A stretch of DNA of 64,000 nucleotides from Occultella kanbiaonis (GCF_009708215.1 NZ_CP046175.1:1736001-1800000); one strand, 5' to 3'. Positions 16,074-24,012 are shown, counted from the first letter of the stretch. The notes: a model not told the origin generated them from the letters alone. Numbers and translations are program-made.

Positions 16074-16079
16074 TAGGAT
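16074..16079 (+). promoter_or_regulatory. Leaderless-type -10 of the DUF1801 gene
   Basis: TAGGAT, six-base spacer, then ATG at 16086. It indicates an independent transcript although the gap to the SHOCT gene is only 29 bases. Confidence 0.5.
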
Positions 16080-16085
16080 GCCGCC

Positions 16086-16460
16086 ATGGGCAGGCGCGTC
16101 GAGGACGTCATCGACGGACTCGACGCGCCCGTCCGTGAGATCGCCGAACGGCTTCGGGACCTGGTGGCCGGGACCATCCCGGAGGTGATCGAGGAGCCGG
16201 ACCCGGCGTCCGGGTTGATCGGCTACACCTTCGAGCCCGGCACCTACACGTTCCTGGTGGCCGGGATCGCACCGCACACCGCGCACGTCAACCTGATGTT
16301 CGCCAGAGGCGCCGAGCTCGCCGGCCATGACCCGGGCGGGCTCCTCGAAGGTACCGGGAGGCGGGCCCGGCACATCCGCTTCGTCTCCGCCGCAGACGTC
16401 GACAGGCCCGGAGTCCGGGACCTGCTCGCGGAGGCCGCCCGCCGAACACCTCGGCCGTGA
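16086..16460 (+). CDS. DUF1801 (YdhG/CyaY-like) domain protein
   Basis: The 124-residue protein has the alternating pattern of the DUF1801 fold: VEDVIDGLDAPVREIAERLRDLVAGTIPEVIEEPDP, then LIGYTFEPGTYTFLVAGIAPHTAHVNLMFARGAEL. The latter matches the family's central strand pair, where a surface is compared to frataxin. It ends with RHIRFVSAADVDRPGVRDLLAEAA. No catalytic residues are known for the family and no function can be assigned. Confidence 0.8.
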   Translation: MGRRVEDVIDGLDAPVREIAERLRDLVAGTIPEVIEEPDPASGLIGYTFEPGTYTFLVAGIAPHTAHVNLMFARGAELAGHDPGGLLEGTGRRARHIRFVSAADVDRPGVRDLLAEAARRTPRP

Positions 16461-16490
16461 CTCGGCCGTCCGCTGGGCTCGGCGGCTGAG

Positions 16491-17099
16491 TCAGGCGCCC
16501 TGTGGGTGGCGCCCGGCCTCGACGACGGCGAGGTAGGCAGCACCGAGGGCCTGCGCGATCGACTCGGGGTCGCTGAGATAGCCGTTCACCATCGCGCCGT
16601 CCCGCAGCATCATCAGCTGCCCGGCGACCGTGTCGGACTCGGCCACGCCGGCCTCGACGGCGAGTCCGGCGAAGACGTCCTGGGTCCACCGGCGGTGCGC
16701 TTCGACGACGATGCGCACGGGGTGCTCGGCCTCGGGGAACTCGGCCGCCGCGTTGATGAACGCGCACCCGCGGAACCCGGGTCGGCAGCTGTCAGCACCG
16801 ATGCCCATGGCGATCGCTCGAAGCGAGTCGAGTGCGGTGCGCCCCTCGAGCGCCAGTGAGATTGCGTTCCGCTCCCACGCAGCGCTCCTCTCGAGATACG
16901 CCACCACCAGATCGTCCTTGGTCCGGAAGTGCCGGTAGAAGGTGACCTTCGTTATCCCGACCTGCTCGATGATGCGGTCCGCACTCGTCGCACGGATGCC
17001 GTTCGCGTAGAAGAGCTCGGTCGCGGCCGCCAGGATGCGCTCGCGCGTCGACGGCCCGCCCCGGCTCCCAGCTGCCTGCTTCGGGGCCTCGGTCTCCAC
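16491..17099 (-). CDS. TetR family regulator divergent from ohr
   Basis: The 202-residue regulator has a TetR helix-turn-helix (STRERILAAATELFYANGIRATSADRIIEQVGITKVTFYRHFRTKDDLVVAYLE). The larger domain contains CRPGFRGCAFINAAAEFPEAEHPVR, typical of the C-terminal fold shared by oxidant- and thiol-responsive TetR proteins; the two cysteines in SCRPGFRGCAF could sense oxidants, which is inference. The GTG at 17099 was preferred because GGAGGAAGGC precedes it, while an in-frame GTG at 17150 lies within or upstream of the likely -10 (TAAGGT). Confidence 0.9.
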   Translation of the reverse strand: METEAPKQAAGSRGGPSTRERILAAATELFYANGIRATSADRIIEQVGITKVTFYRHFRTKDDLVVAYLERSAAWERNAISLALEGRTALDSLRAIAMGIGADSCRPGFRGCAFINAAAEFPEAEHPVRIVVEAHRRWTQDVFAGLAVEAGVAESDTVAGQLMMLRDGAMVNGYLSDPESIAQALGAAYLAVVEAGRHPQGA

Positions 17100-17148
17100 G
17101 CCTTCCTCCGCCTCATCGAACCGCGGGCTTGCGCCCGATGCCGTCACC

Positions 17149-17187
17149 ACCTTAGAGTCCCGGATGTAGACGTACTAGTTACTCTAC
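17149..17187. promoter_or_regulatory. Shared promoter/operator between tetR and ohr
   Basis: A 22-bp imperfect palindrome (17166-17187; arms GTAGA/TCTAC around ACTAGT, 16 of 22 positions symmetric) covers a probable ohr -10 (TACTCT, 17180-17185). It also lies near the -35 position of the divergent regulator, whose -10 TAAGGT is at 17149-17154 on the minus strand. The geometry fits one TetR dimer pair repressing both genes. Confidence 0.5.
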
Positions 17188-17222
17188 TTCAAGATCCACT
17201 GTCGATTGAAGGACTCCACCTC

Positions 17223-17654
17223 ATGTCTGAACCCCTGTACACCACCGTGGCCACGTCGACCGGTGACGGTCGCTCCGGAGGACGTGCGGTCACCGATGAC
17301 GGCCTGCTCGACGTCACGCTGGCGATCCCGCGCGCCATGGGAGGTCCGGGAGGCGCCACGAACCCCGAGCAGCTCTTCGCCGCCGGTTGGTCGTCGTGCT
17401 TCCACTCCGCACTCAAGCTGGTGGCCGCTCAGCGCAAGGTGCCCGTCGTCGATTCAGCGGTGGTCGCCGAGGTGAGCGTCACGCCGACGCCAGAGGGAAG
17501 CTTCGGGCTCAGCGCCGTCCTGAACGTGGAGTTCGGTGGCGGGATCCACCAGGACGTCGCCGAGGAGATCACGGAAGCCGCCCACTCGGTCTGCCCCTAC
17601 TCGGTCGCGACCCGCGGCAACATCCCCGTCGTCCTCGTCACCACCGTGGCCTGA
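17223..17654 (+). CDS. ohr: Organic hydroperoxide resistance protein (Ohr/OsmC)
   Basis: The 143-residue peroxidase reduces organic and lipid hydroperoxides using two cysteines: Cys59 in GWSSCFHSAL and Cys124 in SVCPYSVATRGN, both in the Ohr-specific contexts. TGDGRSGGRAVTDDGLLDVTLAIP and GGPGGATNPEQLFAAG are further Ohr hallmarks, and length is normal. Ohr is usually controlled by a MarR-type OhrR; here the divergent neighbour is a TetR protein. GAAGGACTCCACC precedes the ATG. The DUF308 gene follows 39 bases later. Confidence 0.95.
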   Translation: MSEPLYTTVATSTGDGRSGGRAVTDDGLLDVTLAIPRAMGGPGGATNPEQLFAAGWSSCFHSALKLVAAQRKVPVVDSAVVAEVSVTPTPEGSFGLSAVLNVEFGGGIHQDVAEEITEAAHSVCPYSVATRGNIPVVLVTTVA

Positions 17655-17693
17655 CCACGCAAACCATCCCCGAGACCCGAAACGGACAGACCC

Positions 17694-18254
17694 ATGATCA
17701 CGACCGAACCCCCGGCCGCATCGACCCTCCCCGCCACCCTGCGTCGCCTCTACCTCGGCCGCTTCGGCTTCGCCGTCGTGTGGGCTCTGCTGGTGGCCCT
17801 TGTCTCGCCCAGGTCCGACGCACTCCTGACCGTGCTGCTGGTGCTGTACCCGCTCGTGGACGCGGCCTCGGTGTACGTCGAGCTCCGAGCGTCAGGATCG
17901 TCCGCGCGGTCCCGGCTGAGCGAGCGGGCCAATGTCGCTCTGAGCGTCCTCGCGGCGGTCGCGCTGGGCTGGTCGGCGCTCAACTCGGTCGGCGCGGTTC
18001 TGACCGTGTGGGGCGTGTGGGCCGTCGTGTCCGGCGGCACACAGCTGCTGACCGGCATCGGCCGCCGCCGGCTCGGCGGGCAGTGGCCGCTGATCGTCAG
18101 CGGGGCACTTTCGTTCCTCGTCGGGTTCGGATTCATCGGCCAGGGGTTGGGGAACGCGACGGGTCTCGGCCCGATCGCCGGATACGCCACGCTCGGAGGA
18201 GTCTTCTTCCTCATCTCGGCGATCCGGCTCGGCCGCACGGCGCGGGCGTCCTGA
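17694..18254 (+). CDS. DUF308 (HdeD-like) membrane protein
   Basis: The 186-residue protein contains about six hydrophobic helices arranged in pairs. GWSALNSVGAVLTVWGVWAVVSGGTQLLTGI is the DUF308 signature pairing of two helices with a central Gly-rich turn. HdeD of Escherichia coli belongs to the same family and is acid-stress linked; no biochemical role is known. It follows ohr closely and may share its promoter. The coding region ends 16 bases from the convergent regulator. Confidence 0.8.
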   Translation: MITTEPPAASTLPATLRRLYLGRFGFAVVWALLVALVSPRSDALLTVLLVLYPLVDAASVYVELRASGSSARSRLSERANVALSVLAAVALGWSALNSVGAVLTVWGVWAVVSGGTQLLTGIGRRRLGGQWPLIVSGALSFLVGFGFIGQGLGNATGLGPIAGYATLGGVFFLISAIRLGRTARAS

Positions 18255-18270
18255 CGCCCGGGTGGGCGTA

Positions 18271-19152
18271 TCAGGTGGCGGCGAACCGGCGCAGCGCGGC
18301 GGAGGACGCGCTGCCGGGCTCGGCGGTGTGGGTGAGAATGCGCTGGCCGTTTCCTTCGGGTAGGTGCAGGAGTTCGTAACCAAGCGTGAGCTCGCCGAGC
18401 TCGGGGTGGTGGAGCCGCTTCGTCCCGCTCGTGCACAACCGCACGTCATGACCGGCCCAGAGCCGGGCGAACTCGGGACTGTTCATGCTCAGGTCGCCGA
18501 CCAGCTCGACGACTCGCCGGTCCTCGGCGAACCGTGCTGCGACGAACCGCAGTGATGCCACCGCCAGCGCGGCCTCGTCCTCCCAGTCGACGTAGAGGTC
18601 GCGCATCCGCTCGTCGAGGAACAGCAACCTGATCTGGTTCGGACGCCGATCCAGGTGGGACGGAGCCTCGGGGTCGAGGTGGCCGGCGAGCACCAGGTGT
18701 CCGGTGCGATTCCAAGCGAGGATGTCGTTGAACCGGCCGAGGAGCACCGCGGGCACGTCGCCCATCGCATGGAGCAACCGCTCGGCTCCCGGTCTGGCGT
18801 GTTCCGACTGCGATCGGTAGGGTCGCGCTGCCGGGGCCGGGTGGGCAAGAGCGAACAGATGCGCTCGCTCGTCAGGGTCGAGTTGCAGCGCTCGGGCGAG
18901 CGCATCGATGACCTCTGCTGAGGCGTTCTGCGACTGTCCCTGTTCCAGCCGGGTCAGGTACGTGATCGACACTCCCGCGAGCAGGGCCAGCTCCTCGCGT
19001 CGGAGGCCGGGCACGCGGCGACGTCCGTAGCTGCTGACGCCGACATCGCCGGGAGCGAGGCGGTCGCGGCGGGAGCGCAGGAACTCGCCGAGCTCGGTCA
19101 CGGGACTGCCCGACGCCGTGGCTCGCGGCGGGTCGGTCGACGGTCGGTCCAT
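18271..19152 (-). CDS. MmyB-like XRE transcriptional regulator
   Basis: The 293-residue regulator combines an N-terminal helix-turn-helix (LGEFLRSRRDRLAPGDVGVSSYGRRRVPGLRREELALLAGVSITYLTRLEQGQ) with the MmyB ligand-binding domain (PAVLLGRFNDILAWNRTGHLVLAG ... LRFVAARFAEDRRVVELVGDLSMNSPEFARLWAGHDV). RVPGLRREELA and WNxxxxxL are the usual identifiers. MmyB proteins bind fatty-acid-like ligands and often control a divergent oxidoreductase or exporter. Here the divergent gene is an MFS transporter, the probable target. Confidence 0.92.
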   Translation of the reverse strand: MDRPSTDPPRATASGSPVTELGEFLRSRRDRLAPGDVGVSSYGRRRVPGLRREELALLAGVSITYLTRLEQGQSQNASAEVIDALARALQLDPDERAHLFALAHPAPAARPYRSQSEHARPGAERLLHAMGDVPAVLLGRFNDILAWNRTGHLVLAGHLDPEAPSHLDRRPNQIRLLFLDERMRDLYVDWEDEAALAVASLRFVAARFAEDRRVVELVGDLSMNSPEFARLWAGHDVRLCTSGTKRLHHPELGELTLGYELLHLPEGNGQRILTHTAEPGSASSAALRRFAAT

Positions 19153-19193
19153 GCATACCAGTGTGGCTCAGCACGCCCGGCCGAGCCTGACCC

Positions 19194-19208
19194 TGCCAGT
19201 GCTAGGCA
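19194..19208. promoter_or_regulatory. Possible operator in the regulator/MFS intergenic region
   Basis: TGCC-AGTGCTA-GGCA is a 15-bp inverted repeat lying between the two divergent starts. It is short, so it is listed only as a candidate site for the MmyB-type regulator. Confidence 0.3.
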
Positions 19209-19270
19209 AGCGGGGGCCACGCAAACCGGGGTTCTGGCTGCCGACGTCGCCCGTCCGCAGTCTGGACGGC

Positions 19271-20746
19271 ATGGCTCAACTCGACGCACCACCAACGGCT
19301 TCATCCGCCCGCACGGCTCGGTTCACCCCGCTGCAGAAGATCGCGATGGCCGTGCTGCTGACGGCGAACTTCACCCTCGCGGTGGACTTCTCGATCCTGA
19401 ACGTCGCGCTGCCGCACATCGGGCGCGACCTCGGATTCGCCACCGACGCGTTGCAGTGGATCGTCACCTCGTTCGCGCTGTGCGCCGCTGGGTTCACCCT
19501 GTTCTTCGGCCGGGTCGCCGACCTGTTCGGCCGCAGGCGGCTGTTCCTGATCGGGATCGTGCTGCTCGGTGTCTCCTCCCTGGCCGGCGGGCTTGCCCAG
19601 GACCCGGCCCAGCTGATCGTCGCTCGGGTCGGGCAGGGCTTCGCCACCGCGATGGTCACTCCCGCGGCGCTGTCGCTGATGACCACCATGACTCCCGAGG
19701 GGCCCGCCCGCTCGCGGGCGCTGGGGCTCAACGGCGCGCTCATGGCCGCCGGCTTCACTGCGGGCGCCGTCCTCGGTGGCGTCCTCACGGGCACCGTGTC
19801 CTGGCGTTGGGCGTTCTTCACCAACGTCGTCGTTGCGATCGCCGTGACCCTCATCGCACCATTCGTCCTGCGCGAGACTCGTGGCGGAGTGCGTCCCCGA
19901 CTCGACATCCCGGGAGCGGTCGCCATCACCTCGGCCCTCGTCGCCCTCGTGTTCGGCATCGACACCGCCGGAAACGCAGGGTGGCTCCATCCCGGTGCAT
20001 GGGGGACGATCCTTGCCGCGATCGCGCTGTTCGTGCTGTTCTGGGCCATAGAGTCACGCGTCGCCCAACCGCTCCTTGCCCCCGCGCTGCTCAAGCGCCG
20101 CACGATCGCCTGGGGCAACATCGCGGGTCTGCTCGCCTTCGCGACAGAGACATCCCTGGTGTTCCTGCTGACCCTTTACCTGCAGGAGACCCTCGGGTTC
20201 ACCGCAGTGGCCGCCGGCCTCATCCTCGGCGTCCTCGGCATCGGAACGGTCGTCGGCGGGCTCATCGCTCCCAGGATCATCGTCCGCACGAGTGCCAAGG
20301 CCGCGGTCGTCGCCGGCTTCCTGGTCCAAGCCGCTGCGACGGTGCCGCTGGTGTTCGTCTCCGACAGCCACGCCTGGGTCCTCCCGTTGCTCATCGTCAC
20401 GTTCATCGGCGGCGTGGCGAATCTCGTCGCGATCGTCGGTTACGTCGTGACCTCCACCAGCGGCGTCCCCGACCACCAGCAGGGCCTCGCAACTGGACTC
20501 GTCACCATGAGCCAGCAGGTCGGCATCGCTCTCGGCACACCGATCATGTCGGCGATCGTCACGGTTTGGGCTACGGCGGACCTCCTGCCCGGGCTGCGGG
20601 CCGCGATCGGCGTCAACGCGGCACTTGCTCTGGCCGCCGGACTCCTGGTGGCGGTCGTCCTGCCCCGGCTCCGTGGCACTCCCGATCCTTGTGCCGAGTC
20701 GGAAGCAGGTGAACACGTGGTGCCCCTGAACCAGTGGTGCCCCTGA
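19271..20746 (+). CDS. MFS transporter, DHA2 (14-helix) drug exporter type
   Basis: The 491-residue protein has about 14 hydrophobic helices. It carries DHA2 motifs: LAVDFSILNVALPHIGRDL (motif D1 region), GRVADLFGRRRLF (motif A loop 2-3), RVGQGFATAMVTPAALSLM (motif B) and NGALMAAGFTAGAVLGGVLTG (motif C). Such proteins export drugs or metabolites with protons. The ATG at 19271 fits the family start. Its last nine residues and stop are abnormal: the TGA is formed by the first three bases of the IS element, so the original C terminus was longer or different. It is probably still functional because the helices are complete. Confidence 0.9.
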   Translation: MAQLDAPPTASSARTARFTPLQKIAMAVLLTANFTLAVDFSILNVALPHIGRDLGFATDALQWIVTSFALCAAGFTLFFGRVADLFGRRRLFLIGIVLLGVSSLAGGLAQDPAQLIVARVGQGFATAMVTPAALSLMTTMTPEGPARSRALGLNGALMAAGFTAGAVLGGVLTGTVSWRWAFFTNVVVAIAVTLIAPFVLRETRGGVRPRLDIPGAVAITSALVALVFGIDTAGNAGWLHPGAWGTILAAIALFVLFWAIESRVAQPLLAPALLKRRTIAWGNIAGLLAFATETSLVFLLTLYLQETLGFTAVAAGLILGVLGIGTVVGGLIAPRIIVRTSAKAAVVAGFLVQAAATVPLVFVSDSHAWVLPLLIVTFIGGVANLVAIVGYVVTSTSGVPDHQQGLATGLVTMSQQVGIALGTPIMSAIVTVWATADLLPGLRAAIGVNAALALAAGLLVAVVLPRLRGTPDPCAESEAGEHVVPLNQWCP

Positions 20747-20748
20747 AC
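20717..20748 (+). repeat. 17-bp-period tandem duplication at the IS left edge
   Basis: GTGGTGCCCCTGAAC occurs at 20717-20731 and again at 20734-20748. The second copy is the junction between the target repeat (GTGGTGCCCC) and the IS terminus (TGAAC). The first copy therefore looks like the scar of an earlier IS end at the same target. Confidence 0.6.
20728..20743 (+). repeat. Direct repeat, left copy flanking the IS481 element
   Basis: GAACCAGTGGTGCCCC is repeated exactly at 22110-22125 and brackets the element. Its last nine bases match the 3' end of the tRNA-Arg gene, so the target was the tRNA 3' end. Confidence 0.85.
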
Positions 20749-20749
20749 T

Positions 20750-20800
20750 ACTTCGGTTGATGCTTGACGTGCTTATGCCGGCTGATCCTTGACACTCGTT
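20750..20800 (+). repeat. IS481 left terminal inverted repeat (two units)
   Basis: Unit one, ACTTCGGTTGATGCTTGACG (20750-20769), matches the third right-end unit. Unit two, CCGGCTGATCCTTGACACTC (20778-20797), matches the fourth right-end unit, which reads CTTCGGTTGATCCCTGACACTC. These are probably transposase-binding sites. Confidence 0.7.
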
Positions 20801-21996
20801 CGTAGCGTACGTCTGCTGTGGGTGCCCTGGGAGTGCTTGACCCTGACCGGTCCGGTGGTGGTGCGTGTGTCGGTGCGCAGGAGGTGGTCGCCGTCGTAGA
20901 ACTGCAGGACCTCGTCGGTGACCCAGACGTCGATCAGCCGCCCTGCACTGGCCACACCTAGGCAGACCTGCTGGTGGTTGACGCACACCACTCCGACCGT
21001 GCTGGCTCGGCGGGCGACCCACTGCCCGTCGGTGCGGTCGGGGTCAGGCCGAAGGGCCGCGGGAGGTAGCCGCAGCGTGAGGACATCGGCCGGCTCGGCG
21101 CGCACGAACCGCTCCGCGGGCGTGGCCATCTGCAATCCCTGGTGCGGACGGCGGGTGTTGTAGTCCTCCACCCAGGCGTCCAGCTCGGCCTGCGCGGCGA
21201 CCAACGACGCGAACATCCGGTCGGTCCGGAACTCCGTGCGTAGCGCCCGATGGAACCGCTCGATCTTGCCCGTCGTGGTCGGCGACCTGGGCTGGGTCAG
21301 CAGGTGCTCGATCCCGTTCTCGCGACAGATGCGGTCGAAGAGGACCTCCACCGGCGGATTGTTGAACCGGCCGGTGAACACCTTGCCGTTATCGGTCAGG
21401 ATCTGCGCCGGCACCCCATGGGTGCCCAACGCGAGCGCTAGCGCCTCGCACACGGCGCGGGAGGTCTCCCTGACCATCAACCGGGCGCTGACGCAGTACC
21501 GGGAGTGATCATCGACTCCGGTCAGCGCCTTGGCCCGGGTGCCATCGGCCACCAGGAACCCGCCCACCACGTCCATCTGCCACAGCTCCATCGCCGACCC
21601 GCGCTCCCACCGCTTCCACCTGCGCTCACGAGGCCGACGCGCGGCAGGATCGATCAGCCCCAACCGCACCAGCGCCCGATACACCCCCGACTCACTCGGC
21701 GCCGGATCCACTCCACGCTTGACAAGCTCATAGACCAGTCGGCGCGGGCCCCAGCCCGGATGCACTCGCCGCAACTCGGCGACCACGACCTCCACCGAAG
21801 CGCTCATCTGGTGCGGACACGACCGCGGGCGATGAGAACCATCGCCCAGCCCCTCCAGGCCGCCCGCCTCGTACTTGGCCAGCCAGGCATGCACGCACTG
21901 ACGCGACACACCGAACCGGGCCGCCACCGAGACCACCGTCTCACCCTCGGCAATGACGGCGAGAACCGCTTGATACCGCTGCTCAGCCACACTCAT
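20773..21996 (-). CDS. IS481 family transposase
   Basis: The 407-residue protein has an N-terminal helix-turn-helix (VVSVAARFGVSRQCVHAWLAKYEAGGLEGL, residues 21-50). An RNase-H-fold core follows with the DDE triad: Asp142 in LWQMDVVGG, Asp202 in ILTDNGKVF and Glu246 in TTTGKIERFHRAL. The C-terminal NTRRPHQGLQMATPAERF motif is typical of IS481/IS3-like transposases. Translation could also start at the ATG three codons upstream or at a GTG two codons inside; the latter has the best-spaced ribosome site (GAGGGAG). No frameshift or stop is present. Confidence 0.94.
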   Translation of the reverse strand: MSVAEQRYQAVLAVIAEGETVVSVAARFGVSRQCVHAWLAKYEAGGLEGLGDGSHRPRSCPHQMSASVEVVVAELRRVHPGWGPRRLVYELVKRGVDPAPSESGVYRALVRLGLIDPAARRPRERRWKRWERGSAMELWQMDVVGGFLVADGTRAKALTGVDDHSRYCVSARLMVRETSRAVCEALALALGTHGVPAQILTDNGKVFTGRFNNPPVEVLFDRICRENGIEHLLTQPRSPTTTGKIERFHRALRTEFRTDRMFASLVAAQAELDAWVEDYNTRRPHQGLQMATPAERFVRAEPADVLTLRLPPAALRPDPDRTDGQWVARRASTVGVVCVNHQQVCLGVASAGRLIDVWVTDEVLQFYDGDHLLRTDTRTTTGPVRVKHSQGTHSRRTLRTSVKDQPA

Positions 21997-22021
21997 CTCC
22001 CTCATCAAGGGAGTGTCAGGG

Positions 22022-22102
22022 ATCAACCGAAGCAACCGTCAAGCATCAACCGAAGCACCGTCACCCATCAACCGAAGCCCGAACGTCACCCATCAACCGA
22101 AG
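22022..22102 (-). repeat. Four iterated subterminal repeats at the IS right end
   Basis: ATCAACCGAAG occurs at 22022-22032, 22045-22055, 22067-22077 and 22092-22102, spaced 22-25 bp (about two helical turns). The left end has only the two units corresponding to the inner pair. The outer pair share the variant GGGTGACG and look like a later duplication. Confidence 0.75.
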
Positions 22103-22116
22103 TCATACAGAACCAG

Positions 22117-22192
<76 letters not shown>

Positions 22193-22254
22193 GCCCGCTC
22201 AGGATATCCGGGTGCGGACGCTCCGCCGTCGGGGTCGATCGCCGACGCCACGCA

Positions 22255-22260
22255 TAGAAT
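22255..22260 (+). promoter_or_regulatory. Leaderless-type -10 before the GTPase operon
   Basis: TAGAAT is followed by a seven-base spacer and a GTG at 22268 that opens a 39-codon reading frame running into the first GTPase start. Confidence 0.45.
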
Positions 22261-22267
22261 GACCACC

Positions 22268-22387
22268 GTGTCCCGACCCTCCTGCACCGCCGCCGCCGGG
22301 ACCGGTACCGATCCGTCACGACAGCCCCAGGTTCCGTGGGGCCGCGTTTGGTCCAGGGCACCCGGAACGGGCAGGCTAGGGCCGTGA
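22268..22387 (+). CDS. Possible leaderless upstream ORF coupled to the GTPase operon
   Basis: A 39-codon frame starts with GTG seven bases after a TAGAAT box. It begins MSRPSCTAAAGTG and ends GRLGP, with a TGA that overlaps the GTG of the GTPase gene (GTGA). The peptide is Arg/Pro/Gly-rich and unrecognised. The geometry suggests it exists to deliver ribosomes to the GTPase start, which lacks a good Shine-Dalgarno. It may also be chance in GC-rich DNA. Confidence 0.4.
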   Translation: MSRPSCTAAAGTGTDPSRQPQVPWGRVWSRAPGTGRLGP

Positions 22388-24012
22388 CCGACACGCCCAC
22401 CACCACCGCAGACCCGGACGTGACCGCGCGCCCGGAGCGGCTGCCGATGGTCGAGGTCATCGAGGACCTGCTGGCCAACCTCGACGCCGCGTCGCTGCCC
22501 CTGGACACCGCCGACGCCGAGAACGCGCGTGGCCGGCGCGACCGGCTCTCCACGCAGGTCCGCAATCACCTGCTGCCGCGCCTGAAGCAGGTCGCAGCCC
22601 CGGTGATCGTGGTGGTCGGTGGAAGTACCGGCGCGGGCAAGTCCACCATCGTCAACTCGGTGGTCGGCTCGGACGTGAGCGAGGCCGGCGTACTGCGGCC
22701 CACCACCCGCGAGCCCGTCCTCGTGGTGCACCCCAAGGATGCGGAACTGCTCGAGGGGCACCCGGTCACCGCCGTCGCCCGGGTGAGCGCCCACGAGGAG
22801 GTGCCCCGCGGGCTCGCCCTGCTGGACGCCCCGGACCTCGACTCCGTGCACTCCGGCAACCGTGGCCTCGCCGACGAACTCGTCGAGCTCGCCGACCTGT
22901 GGGTGTTCGTGACCACCGGGTCCCGGTACGGCGACGCCGTGCCGTGGGCGCGACTGCACACCGCGTCCGAGCGCGGGGTCTCCCTCGCCGTCGTGCTGAA
23001 CCGGGTGGAGCGCGCCGGCCTCGGCAAGGTCCGCCGGGACCTGTTCGACCGCCTCGACGCGCAGGGCTTCGGAGCGGTCCCGTTTTTCGTGATCCCCGAC
23101 GTCGGGCCGCACGAGGGGGTGCTGCCGCCGGAGCGGGTCGCCGAGTTCGCCAAGTGGCTCACCGTGCTCGGCTCGCAGAGCCAATCCCGGAGCATCATCG
23201 CCCGCACCGTGCGTGGCGCGTGGCCCGCGCTACGCCAGGACGTCCAGGACGTCGCCGCGGCGTTGGACACCCAACGCCGGACCGCGCTGGCGCTGCGCAA
23301 CCAACTGGCCGCTGCGCCGTCGAGCGCAGCGGCCCAGGCCAAGGCGGACGTCGCCTCCGGTGCGGCGGCCACCGGGGCTCCGACCACGACGTGGCTGGCC
23401 GGCGCCAGCAGCGGTGGCATCCTCGCCCCGCTCGTCGCGCCGCCCGCGAACGTGTTCGAGAACTGGCGCTTCCGCCGGGCCGCCAATGCGCGCAACGAGT
23501 CGGTGCGGAACCTGAGGGAAGTGGCCATCGGGGCGACCCGCACGCTGATCAAGGAGGCCGCCGAACGCGGCGAGCGCCTGGTGCGCAGAGCGGCGGAGCG
23601 CACGCCGGCCGGGCGGCAGGTCGCCGAACTGGTCTCTGCCGATGCCTCGGTCACGGCTCGCACGAACCGTCTCGAGGTGCTCGTACGGGAATGGGACGAC
23701 GTCGTCGCGGACGTCTGCGCGGCGCTCAAGCCGGTCGGTGACGACGCCGGGCTGGAGCCCGACGCGCTGTCCGCCCTCGTGGAAGTGGCCGCAGCCGGCC
23801 TGGACGGGGCCGAGCGAGCGGTGCGCCGGATCTTCGGTGATCGTGGAGCCAGCGCCGTGACCCGCCTGCGCCGGGACCTGGCGGACTGGGCGGAGGTCGC
23901 GGTGAACGCTGAGGCGGAGCCGTTCCTGACCGCTCTCGACGGCATCGGCCTGGACGACGGCGCAGCGCACCGGCTGCGTGTGCGCGCGAGCGAGCTGAAG
24001 GGGTACCTGTGA
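22384..24012 (+). CDS. Dynamin-like/TRAFAC GTPase 1
   Basis: The 542-residue protein has a GTPase domain with G1 GGSTGAGKST (residues 79-88), G2 Thr in VLRPTTREP (103-111), G3 LLDAPDLDS (146-154) and a G4-like VLNRVE (204-209, NRxE in place of NKxD). The C-terminal half is long, helical and charged (Ala/Arg-rich), without a clear membrane helix but with a short hydrophobic TTWLAGASSGGILAPLVAPP. Bacterial dynamin-like proteins occur in tandem pairs and act in membrane remodelling. This pair could play such a role, but homology beyond the G motifs cannot be checked here. It overlaps the second GTPase by GTGA. Confidence 0.75.
   Translation: MTDTPTTTADPDVTARPERLPMVEVIEDLLANLDAASLPLDTADAENARGRRDRLSTQVRNHLLPRLKQVAAPVIVVVGGSTGAGKSTIVNSVVGSDVSEAGVLRPTTREPVLVVHPKDAELLEGHPVTAVARVSAHEEVPRGLALLDAPDLDSVHSGNRGLADELVELADLWVFVTTGSRYGDAVPWARLHTASERGVSLAVVLNRVERAGLGKVRRDLFDRLDAQGFGAVPFFVIPDVGPHEGVLPPERVAEFAKWLTVLGSQSQSRSIIARTVRGAWPALRQDVQDVAAALDTQRRTALALRNQLAAAPSSAAAQAKADVASGAAATGAPTTTWLAGASSGGILAPLVAPPANVFENWRFRRAANARNESVRNLREVAIGATRTLIKEAAERGERLVRRAAERTPAGRQVAELVSADASVTARTNRLEVLVREWDDVVADVCAALKPVGDDAGLEPDALSALVEVAAAGLDGAERAVRRIFGDRGASAVTRLRRDLADWAEVAVNAEAEPFLTALDGIGLDDGAAHRLRVRASELKGYL

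Larger units (their letters stand above)
20744..22109 (-). mobile_element. IS481-family insertion sequence inserted at tRNA-Arg
   Basis: The 1366-bp element carries one transposase on the minus strand. Both ends read TG-N4-ACTTCGGTTGATG going inward (20744 onward, and 22109 backward), and a 16-bp direct repeat flanks it. The left end holds two subterminal units and the right end four. The transposase is full length with an intact DDE triad, so the element appears complete and potentially active. The flanking repeat is slightly longer than the short duplications (up to about 15 bp) usual for IS481 members. Confidence 0.88.
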
